Below the pieces are notes generated by a model that worked only from the letters and a program-made list of their open reading frames with translations, was not told the origin of the DNA and ran no database searches. The translations under genes were made by a program, and so were the position numbers. 64,000 nucleotides of DNA. It comes from Dawidia cretensis (lineage in GTDB: Bacteria > Bacteroidota > Bacteroidia > Cytophagales > Cyclobacteriaceae). Shown here in pieces: positions 36,029 to 45,192 of this stretch (positions are counted from its first letter, which is position 1; each line of letters opens with the position of its first letter). Location of the stretch: the NCBI RefSeq assembly GCF_018598175.1, contig NZ_JAHESE010000024.1, forward strand, positions 1 to 64,000. Reading direction: 5' to 3'.

Positions 36029-36802
36029 ATGTGTCTCGCATTCTTTGCGGTGGGCATCCACCCAACCTATAAGCTTGTTGTCGCCACCAACCGCGACGAA
36101 TTCTATCAACGCAAAACGGAGGACGCCCACTTTTGGGCAGATCATCCCGCACTTGTCGGCGGCCGCGACCTGGAGGGGGGCGGCACGTGGATGGGCATGA
36201 CACGCAGCGGTCGCATCAGTCTGCTGACCAACTACCGCGACCCGCTGCACATCGACCCGCAAGCGCCCACGCGCGGCGCATTGGTGTCAGACTATCTCAT
36301 CGGCGCGGAATCACCCGACGCCTACCTGCAACGCATCGCGCAGAACGGCAAACGATATAATGGCTTTAACCTGGTGATGGGCCACCCAGACCAGCTTTGG
36401 TATTACTCAAACTATAAAGAAGGCGTGGATAAATTGCCGCCGGGGTTCTACGGCCTCAGCAACCACTTGCTGGAAACACCGTGGCCGAAAGTCGTACGCG
36501 GCAAAGAAAAGATCAAACCCCTGCTGCTACAACAGACCCTCCAACCCGACGAGCTGTTCACGGCGCTCTATGACGAACACCGCGCACCGAAAGACGCACT
36601 GCCCGATACAGGCCTCACGCTCGACCGCGAGGAAGCCTTGTCGTCGATGTTCATCAAGACCGGTAGTTACGGTACCCGGTGCTCGACGGTGGTATTAGTC
36701 GACCACGACAACCACGTGCGCTATACCGAACGTGTATATGACCTGAGTACGTTTGCCTACCGGCAAAACGATTTTACATTTGCGATCGATCCCAGGGGAT
36801 AA
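36029..36802 (+). CDS. NRDE-family (TANGO2-like) protein
   Basis: 257 aa with the family hallmarks MCLAFFAV at the very N terminus (Cys2, the predicted Ntn-type nucleophile) and the name-giving ATNRDEFYQR, followed by GGRDLEGGGTWMG and LLTNYRDP. TANGO2-type proteins are linked to heme or acyl-CoA handling in other organisms; the bacterial role is unsettled. The start is fixed by the promoter box directly upstream and by Cys2. Confidence 0.92.
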   Translation: MCLAFFAVGIHPTYKLVVATNRDEFYQRKTEDAHFWADHPALVGGRDLEGGGTWMGMTRSGRISLLTNYRDPLHIDPQAPTRGALVSDYLIGAESPDAYLQRIAQNGKRYNGFNLVMGHPDQLWYYSNYKEGVDKLPPGFYGLSNHLLETPWPKVVRGKEKIKPLLLQQTLQPDELFTALYDEHRAPKDALPDTGLTLDREEALSSMFIKTGSYGTRCSTVVLVDHDNHVRYTERVYDLSTFAYRQNDFTFAIDPRG

Positions 36803-36880
36803 TGTACAATTTCGTAACCATATCCTGCGTACATTAATGCCGTTAACTGCCGGGCAGTTACACTTTGCAATGCCCAATAG

Positions 36881-37747
36881 ATGAAAAAAAAGGATAAGAC
36901 CCCGGCCCTGTTGAAATTTGTGCGTTGGGCATACCCGCGTGTTGAGAGAATTGCGCCCGGCCTTGCCCACCGCTACTTTGTGCGATTGTTCTTCCAGCCC
37001 GTGCGGTATCCGTTGCCGGAAAAAGAAAAGAAGGCCGAGTCGTTTGCGCAGCCATTCTCGTTTGAAGCCGCAAACAAACGTATTCAGGCATATGCCTGGG
37101 GCTCGGGGGGCAGTCCATACGTGCTGCTGGTGCACGGGTGGTCCGGCCGCGCCACACAATTCCGGCGTTTTATAAAACCCTTGCTGGCCAAAGGGTATAG
37201 CGTGATTGGCTTTGACGGGCCCGCGCACGGCCGCTCTCAAGGATCAAAAACCCACATCGTCGAATTTGAAGAAACACTGCAAAAGATCGTTGCGTTGAAA
37301 GGCGTACCCGACGCCGTCATCGCCCACTCCTTTGGCGGCGGTGCGGTGCTGATGGCCGCCATGCACGGCTTACCCATCAAAAAGCTCATTAACATCTCCA
37401 GCCCCACCGTCGGCGACGAGATCATCAACACCTATCTGCGCGCCATCCAGGGCTCGCCTGCTACCGGTACGTTCTTTAAGGAATATGTGTTGCGCGCCTA
37501 TGGCAAGCCCTTCGACGAATTCACTGCCCTGCATTTTATCCGCCACCTGCCCACGCCGCTGTCGCTCATGCTGGTGCACGACGCCAACGACCGGGAAGTA
37601 TCGCTGGCACATGCAGAGGCGCTCATACGGGTATACCCGTCGGCGAAACTGTTGCGCACGGAAGGCCTCGGCCATACCCGCATTCTAAAAGACAACGAAG
37701 TGATCCAGGCCTGTGAAACTTTTATCACCACTCCGTCGTCTCACTAA
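36881..37747 (+). CDS. Alpha/beta hydrolase
   Basis: 288 aa. Alpha/beta-hydrolase fold with the oxyanion-side LLVHGWSGRATQF, the nucleophile elbow AHSFGGGA and the catalytic His region GLGHTRILKD. The N-terminal ~70 residues are basic and helical. Acid residue probably in VHDANDREV. No signal peptide, so it is cytosolic; the substrate is unknown. Confidence 0.88.
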   Translation: MKKKDKTPALLKFVRWAYPRVERIAPGLAHRYFVRLFFQPVRYPLPEKEKKAESFAQPFSFEAANKRIQAYAWGSGGSPYVLLVHGWSGRATQFRRFIKPLLAKGYSVIGFDGPAHGRSQGSKTHIVEFEETLQKIVALKGVPDAVIAHSFGGGAVLMAAMHGLPIKKLINISSPTVGDEIINTYLRAIQGSPATGTFFKEYVLRAYGKPFDEFTALHFIRHLPTPLSLMLVHDANDREVSLAHAEALIRVYPSAKLLRTEGLGHTRILKDNEVIQACETFITTPSSH

Positions 37748-37794
37748 AAATATGACTTGTAATTCTGCCGTTAAATCGTCAACTAATATCCAGC

Positions 37795-38511
37795 ATGAAG
37801 ATCATTGAAACCAGCCACCTGTCCAGGATGTATAAAATGGGCAGTAACATCGTAAACGCCCTACAGGATGTGACCATTTCCATCGATAAAGGCGAATATG
37901 TGGCGTTTATGGGGCCATCCGGCTCCGGAAAGTCGACCCTGATGAACATTGTGGGGTGTCTCGATACTCCCTCCAGCGGCACTTATCGCCTCAACAACCA
38001 CCCGGTAAGCGAAATGACTGAAAACCAGCTGGCCGAGGTTCGCAACAAGGAGATCGGCTTTGTGTTTCAAACCTTCAACCTGCTCCCCCGCGCGTCGGCA
38101 CTGGAAAATGTGGCCCTGCCGCTGATCTATGCGGGCTACGGCAAAGCCGAACGCGAAGAACGCGCCATGGCCACCCTCGAAAGCGTAAACCTGGCCGACC
38201 GCTACCACCACAAACCCAACGAGCTCTCCGGTGGTCAGCGTCAGCGCGTCGCCATCGCCCGGGCCCTTGTCAACAACCCGTCTATTATTCTCGCCGACGA
38301 GCCCACGGGTAACCTCGATACCAAAACGTCGTACGACATCATGGACCTGTTCCAGGAGCTGCACGACCAGGGCAATACCATCATCATGGTAACACACGAA
38401 GACGACATTGCCCACTATGCCCACCGCATCATACGCCTGCGCGACGGGCTCATTGAATGGGATAAAAAGAACGATGCCATCAACCGCCGGCCGGCCGTCG
38501 CCCACGCATGA
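37795..38511 (+). CDS. ABC transporter ATP-binding protein, MacB/LolD type
   Basis: 238-aa ATPase subunit. Walker [10 protein letters not shown] at 40-48, Q-loop in [10 protein letters not shown], signature LSGGQRQR, Walker [13 protein letters not shown] and switch His in MVTHEDD. It matches the MacB/LolD group, whose ATPases drive mechanotransmission-type permeases for lipoprotein release or peptide export. No permease gene is adjacent, so its partner must be elsewhere. Its last 4 bases overlap the adenosyltransferase gene. Confidence 0.93.
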   Translation: MKIIETSHLSRMYKMGSNIVNALQDVTISIDKGEYVAFMGPSGSGKSTLMNIVGCLDTPSSGTYRLNNHPVSEMTENQLAEVRNKEIGFVFQTFNLLPRASALENVALPLIYAGYGKAEREERAMATLESVNLADRYHHKPNELSGGQRQRVAIARALVNNPSIILADEPTGNLDTKTSYDIMDLFQELHDQGNTIIMVTHEDDIAHYAHRIIRLRDGLIEWDKKNDAINRRPAVAHA

Positions 38512-39056
38512 AAATCTATACCAAAACGGGCGACCAGGGCACTACCGCCTTGTTCGGCGGAAAGCGTGTTTCCAAAGACGACCTCCGCATTGATACCTAT
38601 GGCACCATCGACGAGCTGAATTCATGGATCGGCCTCGTCCGCGACCAGGAAGTAAACCGGCCACGCCACGCCGCACTCGTCGAAATACAAGACCGCCTTT
38701 TTACCATTGGCTCCATTCTGGCCACCGAGCCCGGTAACACTAAAGTAAAGATCCCCGCACTGTCGGAAGCTGACACACAGCAACTGGAAAAAGAAATTGA
38801 CACGATGGAGGCAGGACTTCCGCCATTGCGCTTTTTTGTATTGCCCGGTGGGCACCAGGCCGTATCGTTTTGCCACCTCGCCCGCACGGTCTGCCGTCGC
38901 GCCGAGCGCCTGGCCATTAGTTTGCACCACGCAGAAGGTGTACCATCGGAAGTAATAAAGTACCTGAACAGGCTTTCGGACTATCTCTTTGTACTGTCAC
39001 GTCAGATGACGCAGGACCTGAACGCGCCCGAAACACCCTGGAAACCCCGCATGTAA
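38508..39056 (+). CDS. Cob(I)alamin adenosyltransferase, PduO type
   Basis: Transfers the adenosyl group of ATP to cob(I)alamin to form adenosylcobalamin. 182 aa, with the N-terminal [18 protein letters not shown], the [12 protein letters not shown] segment and the nucleotide-site [25 protein letters not shown]. No other B12 genes are nearby, so it probably serves salvage of imported corrinoids. Overlaps the ABC ATPase gene by 4 bases; no functional link is apparent. Confidence 0.94.
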   Translation: MKIYTKTGDQGTTALFGGKRVSKDDLRIDTYGTIDELNSWIGLVRDQEVNRPRHAALVEIQDRLFTIGSILATEPGNTKVKIPALSEADTQQLEKEIDTMEAGLPPLRFFVLPGGHQAVSFCHLARTVCRRAERLAISLHHAEGVPSEVIKYLNRLSDYLFVLSRQMTQDLNAPETPWKPRM

Positions 39057-39058
39057 GA

Positions 39059-39511
39059 TCAATGCGGAACAGACGGCGGAAACAACAATATACCGCACGT
39101 AAAGTTCAGCACGCTGAGTGTGGCATCGATCAGAAAGATCCCCAACATGGGCCCCTTCCATACGGGCCACAGGTAACGTTCCCCCCGCGCCTGGCGAATG
39201 GCCAGCTGCAAATTAAAATAGAACTGGCTGCCGTGCGCCACACCAAAGATCATCAGCGGTATCACCACCTGCAGAGGAACGTGCCACAGCTCGGGATGCA
39301 GCACTAATAACAGCGAATACAACGCCAGCGCCAGATTCATGCCGCCGAGAAACCGCAGGGAGTGAATTAACACCGCAAAAGAAGCTTCATACCGGTCCCG
39401 CCAGGGCACCAACAGCCGCGCTGCACGCTGCGGCCGGATGCTGAAAAACCAAAACGCAACAGCAAACCAAACGGTATTGAGGGCCAGAACAATCATTAAA
39501 AAAAGGTCCAT
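39059..39511 (-). CDS. Small four-helix membrane protein, unknown function
   Basis: 150 aa from the ATG at 39511 (an upstream ATG at 39544 adds 11 residues). Four predicted membrane helices at about 3-23, 48-70, 78-100 and 122-145. The loop between helices 1 and 2 is rich in Arg and Trp. No cysteine or catalytic motif; not recognised. Converges on the adenosyltransferase gene (2-base gap) and is divergent from the metallo-hydrolase. Confidence 0.65.
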   Translation of the reverse strand: MDLFLMIVLALNTVWFAVAFWFFSIRPQRAARLLVPWRDRYEASFAVLIHSLRFLGGMNLALALYSLLLVLHPELWHVPLQVVIPLMIFGVAHGSQFYFNLQLAIRQARGERYLWPVWKGPMLGIFLIDATLSVLNFTCGILLFPPSVPH

Positions 39512-39581
39512 GCCGGTATAGTGTGGGGTAATGGTAAGGGACAAAGAAACGCAAATCCCAAATCATTTTTGGGGAAATGTT

Positions 39582-40613
39582 ATGTTTACCCCTACAATTG
39601 TTATTTTACAAGCCTTGGATCAAGCAACGCAATACACGTATAACCCAGCTCTATATACCTGTAAACAAGGTTGGCCCGGTACCCCTATCGACGGGACAGG
39701 CCGGTTCATGAACCACGAATACCCCTATATACCGGCATTGTCGAATGTATTAAAATGGAAGTTTGGTCCTAAACCGCAACAGCAAGAGAAGCAAGCTGAC
39801 ACCTTCCGGCTTAAGATTCAACACGACACCCGTTTCATACATGATACAACCGACTGCATCGTCTGGCTTGGACATGCCTCTTTTTTTATACGGCTGGCCG
39901 GTATAAACATCCTGATCGACCCGGTATTTTACGATATACCCCTCACCCACCGCTATACGCCTGCCCCGTTTACACCTGAAATGTTACCGCCCCTGGACTA
40001 CCTGCTCATCTCGCATGACCACCGCGACCATTGTCAGGAGGAGTCTATCCGACGCATCCGGGCCCTGCATCCCTCAGCGGCCATCCTTACCGGCCTGCAG
40101 ATGGAAAAGCTGTTACGGCCCTGGGCAGGACGAAGACCCATCCAGATGGCGGGTTGGTATCAACAGTATCTGACAAGCCCTGCCGTGAATATATACTTCC
40201 TGCCTACACGCCATTGGGCGAAGCGCGGCATCCGCGACACGAATAAACGGCTCTGGGGCGCATTTGTATTACAAAGCGAGCATCATACACTATACTTTAG
40301 CGGCGATACGGGCTATGGTAGTCACTTTGCCGATGCGCGGGTGGTGTTTCCAGGTATTGATATCGCGATTATCGGTATAGGGGCGTATAAGCCGGAGTGG
40401 TTTATGCACCCGGTGCATATTTCGCCAGGCGATGCAGTGCGGGCGTTTCACGATTTGGGGGCGAAGGTGTTGGTGCCGATGCATTATGGAACGTTTAATT
40501 TGAGTGATGAGCCGATTGGAGAGCCTGTGCGGGTGTTGAGGGAGTTGGAGAAGGAAGGTAAAATACAGGGAGTGTTGAAGATATTGGATCTGGGAGAGAA
40601 CTATACAGCATGA
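39582..40613 (+). CDS. Metallo-beta-lactamase-fold hydrolase, NAPE-PLD/UlaG-like
   Basis: 343 aa from the ATG at 39582 (GGGGA about 7 bases upstream); an earlier ATG at 39531 is possible. Metal-binding motifs: VWLGHASFFI, the HxHxDH-type LLISHDHRDH, then PTRHW and FSGDTGYG, and a final VPMHYGTFNL. The N-terminal KGWPGTP-like and GRFMNHEYPY segment matches the bacterial relatives of N-acyl-phosphatidylethanolamine phospholipase D. Probably a phosphodiesterase-type hydrolase, substrate unknown. The last 250 bases are notably rich in G on this strand. Confidence 0.85.
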   Translation: MFTPTIVILQALDQATQYTYNPALYTCKQGWPGTPIDGTGRFMNHEYPYIPALSNVLKWKFGPKPQQQEKQADTFRLKIQHDTRFIHDTTDCIVWLGHASFFIRLAGINILIDPVFYDIPLTHRYTPAPFTPEMLPPLDYLLISHDHRDHCQEESIRRIRALHPSAAILTGLQMEKLLRPWAGRRPIQMAGWYQQYLTSPAVNIYFLPTRHWAKRGIRDTNKRLWGAFVLQSEHHTLYFSGDTGYGSHFADARVVFPGIDIAIIGIGAYKPEWFMHPVHISPGDAVRAFHDLGAKVLVPMHYGTFNLSDEPIGEPVRVLRELEKEGKIQGVLKILDLGENYTA

Positions 40614-40617
40614 CTAT

Positions 40618-40956
40618 ATGAAAAAGGAAATACGCGTACGTTGTTGGATTGATCTCGATGGCGAAAAATTCTTTGGCCCCGGTCGGGCTGAGTTGCTCGA
40701 GCTTATTCAGGAGTCGGGTTCGATTGCACAGGCCGCACGGCAAATGGGCATGTCTTACAAGAAGGCATGGGTCATGGTGGATGAGATGAACACCCGTGGA
40801 CGCAAGCCTTTTGTGGTGACGCAAAAAGGTGGCCAGCAAGGTGGCTACGCCGAGGTTACGGAGACTGGCCGCAAAGTGGTGGCAGCTTACCAAAAAATGA
40901 GTAAACAGTTGCAAGCCATCGTTGACAAAAACAAAGACCTGCTGAAACTGCTCTAG
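40618..40956 (+). CDS. ModE-like winged-helix regulator, DNA-binding domain only
   Basis: 112-aa protein matching the N-terminal DNA-binding domain of ModE (ELLELIQESGSIAQAARQMGMSYKKAWVMVDEMN, then a wing with GGQQGGYAEVTETG). Full ModE is about 260 residues and has two C-terminal Mop domains that bind molybdate; these are absent. Such short ModE-like proteins occur widely in Bacteroidota, and how they sense ligand is unclear. It starts 4 bases after the metallo-hydrolase stop. A ModE-like inverted repeat lies about 100 bases downstream of its stop, ahead of the TonB receptor. Confidence 0.88.
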   Translation: MKKEIRVRCWIDLDGEKFFGPGRAELLELIQESGSIAQAARQMGMSYKKAWVMVDEMNTRGRKPFVVTQKGGQQGGYAEVTETGRKVVAAYQKMSKQLQAIVDKNKDLLKLL

Positions 40957-41054
40957 GCCGCCGATCGGTAGAAACCCGGCGCTGGTCACCGGCGAACCGA
41001 ACATTCATAGTTCTTTCTCCCCTTACAAAATCTGTTTGTAATTCTTTCGTATCT

Positions 41055-41082
41055 TTCGATATGTACGTCCATACATATCGAA
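41055..41082. promoter_or_regulatory. Perfect 11-bp inverted repeat, ModE-type operator candidate
   Basis: TTCGATATGTA (41055-41065) and TACATATCGAA (41072-41082) are exact reverse complements around a 6-base spacer. E. coli ModE sites have similar form: two CG-TATATA-type half-sites facing each other across a short spacer. The site starts inside the last bases of a TATCTTTC -7-like element (41050-41057) and ends 13 bases before the receptor ATG, a repression-type position. Confidence 0.7.
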
Positions 41083-41095
41083 TCCTAGCCATTTC

Positions 41096-43071
41096 ATGAA
41101 ACGAAATTTACTCCTGCTCGGCACTGCACTATCCTTACAGGCTGCCGCACAAACCACATCACCTGCCACTACGACTGACCGTACCTTCCAGCTTGGCGAG
41201 GTAGAGATCGTCGGCATCCGCGACCAGGATAGCACACAGCGTGTCTCGGCGGCCACGATCCAAAAGTTTAACCGAAACGATGTTTCCAATGCCTTGAACC
41301 TGTTACCCGGTGTTTCGCTGGCCAACGTAGGACCACGGAATGAATCTGTAGTATATGTGCGTGGCTTCGACTTACGGCAGGTGCCCGTCTTCATCGACGG
41401 CGTGCCGGTATACGTGCCGTACGACGGTTATGTCGACATGGGACGTTTTACAACCTTCGACCTGGCGGAAGTGAACGTATCCAAAGGCTTTGCTTCGATA
41501 CTCTATGGCGCCAACACCATGGGCGGTGCGATCAATCTCGTATCGCGCAAACCCGTTAAAAAGCTGGACCTCAACGGCAGTGCCGGCATCTTTAGCGGCG
41601 ACGGTTACCGCTGGCATGTAAACGCCGGATCACGCTTTGAAAAATTCTACGTGCAACTGGGGGCGTCGCAACTCAAGCAAGATTATTATCCTTTGTCCGA
41701 CGACTTTACATTTCGCACAAACCAATACAGCGACGAACGCCAAAATGCGTATCGCGACGATCTGAAGTTTAGCGTAAAAGCTGGCTTTACACCCAACGCT
41801 ACTGACGAGTATGTGGTCGGCTATGTCAATCAACACGGTGAGAAAGGTACACCACCCTATATCGGTACGGACCCCGCCATGCGCGCCCGCTTCTGGCAAT
41901 GGCCCATGTGGGACAAACAAAGCCTGTATTTCATTTCCAATACAGCCATGGGCGAAAAGAATACGATCAAAACACGCCTGTATTACGACACGTTCGTGAA
42001 CGAGCTCTTTAGCTACGACGACACAACGTACACGGCCATTACACGTCCCTATGCCTTTAAGAGCTACTACGATGATTATACCGTAGGGGGTCATGCCGAG
42101 CTGGCGTCCCGTATCTTTACAGCGCACGTGCTCAAGCTCGCCGTACAACTCAAACGCGATGTCCACCGCGAAAACAATGCAGGAGAGCCGCAACGTACCT
42201 TCATTGACAACACGACATCGATCGGTCTGGAAGATACCTATCAGCTTACCCCCGCCATTTCCATCATTCCTGGTGTGAGCTTTAACACGCGCAAGAGTGA
42301 TCAGGCAGAAGACTATAACGCCACGACGCAAGCCATCTCCGACTTTCCGTCAAACGATAACACGGCGGTCAATGCCCAGATTGGCATTTCGTGGAGCATT
42401 AATCCACGTCATACGCTATTCGGGGCCGTGGCGCGAAAAACACGGTTTGCCACGATCAAAGACCGGTACTCCTACCGCATGGGCCAGGCGCTGCCGAACC
42501 CCGACCTTACCGCCGAGGTAGCCGTGAACTACGACCTGCGCTACACCGGCAAGCTGACGCCTGCTCTTGATATTCAGGCGTCCGTGTTCCGCGCGACATT
42601 ACCAACATCATCCAGCAAGTCGACAACGTTGAACCGGGACGCTTCCAGCTGCAAAATACCGGTGATGCCCTTTTCTATGGTGTAGAAGGTAGTATTCACT
42701 GGGTGGCATTGAAAGGCCTGAATGCTTCCGTGCACTATACCTACATGCGCAGGAAGAACGAGACCCTGCCGGGCATTCGCTTTACAAACGTTCCGAACCA
42801 CAAACTGTTCGGCGCCCTCGACTATACGTTTCTACAGCGGGTTAACCTGCTGGCCAGCGTGGAGTACAACAGCAAACGCTATAGCACCAGCTACGGCACA
42901 AAAGCAAATGGTTACACACTGGTCAATGCCAAAGCCTCCGTCAAAGTGTACAAATACGTTTCGATCGAAGGTGGTGTCAACAACATCTTTGACCGCGATT
43001 ACAGCCTGATCGAAGGCTTCCCGGAAGCAGGCCGCAATTTTATGCTCACACTGATATTCAGTAATTTATAA
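41096..43071 (+). pseudogene. TonB-dependent receptor interrupted by a single-base frameshift
   Basis: Outer-membrane receptor reading frame of about 658 codons, broken near 42585-42597. The first part (41096-42685 as read) has a signal peptide (MKRNLLLLGTALSLQAAAQ), a plug domain (LNLLPGVSLANVGPRNESVVYVRGFDLRQVPVFIDGVPV) and most of the barrel. In the frame one base over, the protein continues smoothly (DITNIIQQVDNVEPGRFQLQNTGDALFYGVEGSIHW ...) to FMLTLIFSNL, a typical barrel end. The total span is 1976 bases, one short of a multiple of three. It is either a sequencing error or a real mutation. There is no STN domain. Lies behind a ModE-type site and 4 bases ahead of the peroxidase. Confidence 0.85.
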
Positions 43072-43075
43072 TCCG

Positions 43076-44182
43076 ATGAAAAAACTTCGCCCCCACCTGT
43101 TCCGCTACGCTGGCACCTGGCGCCTGGCCGTTGTGCTGGTGGGGAGCTTTTGTCTGTTGGCCTCTACACAGCAGGACCCGGTACCCTATACACTCAAATA
43201 TCCCGCGAACTTTGGTAGCCGCTTTAACATTCCGGCAGATAACCCCATGACACAAGAAGGTGTACACCTGGGGCGGATGTTGTTCTATGAACCGGCGCTG
43301 TCGGTTAACAATACCTTAAGCTGCGCCAGTTGTCACCAACAGGCACTGGCGTTTACCGATGGAAAAGCTTTTAGCGAGGGTGTAGACGGAACGCGCACGC
43401 GGCGCAACGCGATGTCGCTTTCAAACCTGTTGTGGGTGCGCAGTTATTTCTGGGATGGCCGCGCTGACAACCTGGAAGCACAGGCCATAGTCCCGTTAAC
43501 CGATGTGCATGAAATGGGACAGCCCCTCGAAGCTGCGGCGCAAAAGCTTCAGAAAAAGGTAATATATTCCGCATTGTTCCGACAAGCCTTTGGCAGCGAC
43601 CAGATCACACCAGACCGCATCGTAAAGGCCCTTTCACAATTCGAACGGTCGCTCATTTCTGCAGATGCGCCATATGATCGCTACCTGCGCGGAGAATATA
43701 AACCTACCGTGCAAGAGCTTGTGGGAATCACCTTGTTTTTCATGTCGCCCATGACCGGCATGGGGGCACGAGGCGCAAACTGCACCCACTGCCACGGCAC
43801 CCCCAAGACCTTCCTCGACGTCTTTCACAACAACGGCCTGGATACTATAGCAAAAGATGCGGGCCGCTTTGATTTCACAAGCCGCGCCGAGGACCGCGGG
43901 CGCTTTCGCGTGCCTACGCTACGCAACATTGCATTGACGGGGCCGTACATGCACGATGGACGTTTTAGGACGCTCGAAGACGTCCTGGATCATTACAGTG
44001 ACCATATACAATCCAGCGCAACGCTCAGCCCATTCATTACAAACGAAGCAGGCACAGGCGGTAGCCGGGGCCTTCAACTAACGGCACAAGAGAAGAAAGC
44101 CCTGGTCGCTTTCCTGACTATGTTAACAGACTCAACTTTTATTACGAACCCGGCCTTTGCCGATCCTCATGCAAATCACTGA
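43076..44182 (+). CDS. Diheme cytochrome c peroxidase (MauG/CcpA family)
   Basis: 368 aa, periplasmic, with an N-terminal hydrophobic signal or anchor (about 15-31). Two heme-binding sites: CASCH at 83-87 and CTHCH at 236-240, with SYFWDGRADNLEAQ and GPYMHDGRFRTLEDV, typical of this family. It reduces H2O2 to water with electrons from a cytochrome, or acts as a MauG-like oxidase. The start lies 4 bases behind the receptor stop, so it belongs to the same transcript. Confidence 0.92.
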   Translation: MKKLRPHLFRYAGTWRLAVVLVGSFCLLASTQQDPVPYTLKYPANFGSRFNIPADNPMTQEGVHLGRMLFYEPALSVNNTLSCASCHQQALAFTDGKAFSEGVDGTRTRRNAMSLSNLLWVRSYFWDGRADNLEAQAIVPLTDVHEMGQPLEAAAQKLQKKVIYSALFRQAFGSDQITPDRIVKALSQFERSLISADAPYDRYLRGEYKPTVQELVGITLFFMSPMTGMGARGANCTHCHGTPKTFLDVFHNNGLDTIAKDAGRFDFTSRAEDRGRFRVPTLRNIALTGPYMHDGRFRTLEDVLDHYSDHIQSSATLSPFITNEAGTGGSRGLQLTAQEKKALVAFLTMLTDSTFITNPAFADPHANH

Positions 44183-44186
44183 CTTT

Positions 44187-44675
44187 ATGTATAAACAAAT
44201 AATAGCATTATTTCTGATCGTATTCACGTTTACCGTCCACGCGCAAACGGCTGCCACCCTCAAGGTAGAAGGTGAAGTGCAGACACCGCTGACACTGACC
44301 ATCAAAGACCTGGCAACATTTAAGAACACCCCGATAAAGGCAAAAGATCGCGACGGCAAAGAACACAGCTATACCGGCGTAGCATTGCACGAAGTGCTCC
44401 AGCAGGCAGGCGTAACACTCGGCGGACAACTGCGCGGCGAAAACCTGGCAAAATACATTCGAATAAAGGCAACGGATGGCTACGAAGTGGTATATTCATT
44501 AGCGGAAGTAGATCCTGAATTTACAGACAAAGTGGTTGTGCTTGCGTACGAGGTCGATGGCAAGCCGCTACCCATCGGCGAAGGTCCATTTCGCATTGTA
44601 GCCCCCGGCGACAAAAAACATGCCCGCTGGATCCGACAGATTGCTTCTATCAAAATACTTTTTGCGAAGGATTAA
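44187..44675 (+). CDS. Exported molybdopterin-binding-fold protein
   Basis: 162 aa from the ATG at 44187, which gives a signal peptide (MYKQIIALFLIVFTFTVHAQ). The mature part (about 22-160) matches the sulfite-oxidase-type molybdopterin-binding domain in shortened form (LTLTIKDLATF, YTGVALHEVLQQAGV, EDGYEVVYSLAEVDP-like, PFRIVAPGDKKHARWIRQI). The catalytic cysteine of sulfite oxidase is absent, so it may bind a cofactor or ligand without catalysing sulfite oxidation. It lies 4 bases downstream of the peroxidase stop, in the ModE-flanked cluster. Confidence 0.85.
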   Translation: MYKQIIALFLIVFTFTVHAQTAATLKVEGEVQTPLTLTIKDLATFKNTPIKAKDRDGKEHSYTGVALHEVLQQAGVTLGGQLRGENLAKYIRIKATDGYEVVYSLAEVDPEFTDKVVVLAYEVDGKPLPIGEGPFRIVAPGDKKHARWIRQIASIKILFAKD

Positions 44676-44688
44676 TTTGAATATCAAC

Positions 44689-45138
44689 ATGCACTGGCAA
44701 GAATTAAAAGACAAAATCTACTTTGAGGATGGATCGTTACGTGACATTTACGTTCTCAACACAACCAAGACAGATTGGAAAAAATGGATAGACTTAGTAA
44801 ACGAGAAATACATCGTTGAATTTTACGATGCCAAGACAGAATCCACAAGCGACAAAATCGACCTCAAAATTGTCGAGGAATACTGGGAATCAAACGACAG
44901 AGAAACAATCCAGGCCAAAATTAAATTGAATTCGATCATCATTATGTGTTACTTCTTTGATGATGGCGAAATCGAAAATGACATCGACCCAAGAGGGTTT
45001 AAATCAATGATAGATCATGACAACTTTCTTAACTATCTCAATGATATCTCAGTTTTACTCAACAAAGAGGTATATGTGACAGACGAGAATACCCAAAGTT
45101 CAATTTTACTAAAAAAGACTCCACCTGTTTCGCCATGA
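44689..45138 (+). CDS. Hypothetical acidic protein, AT-rich gene
   Basis: 149 aa from the ATG at 44689. Acidic, with no signal peptide and no membrane helix. The order is a Trp/Lys-rich start (MHWQELKDKIYFEDGSLRDIYVL), a middle acidic segment and a basic tail. I do not recognise the family; the size and character resemble small immunity-like proteins, but that is a guess. The coding DNA is clearly richer in AT than the neighbours, hinting at later acquisition. 13 bases behind the molybdopterin-fold gene. Confidence 0.6.
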   Translation: MHWQELKDKIYFEDGSLRDIYVLNTTKTDWKKWIDLVNEKYIVEFYDAKTESTSDKIDLKIVEEYWESNDRETIQAKIKLNSIIIMCYFFDDGEIENDIDPRGFKSMIDHDNFLNYLNDISVLLNKEVYVTDENTQSSILLKKTPPVSP

Positions 45139-45192
45139 TAATTAACCAACTGCAAAGCACGCCATATCGATCTCGCTTCCACGCTCACACGG

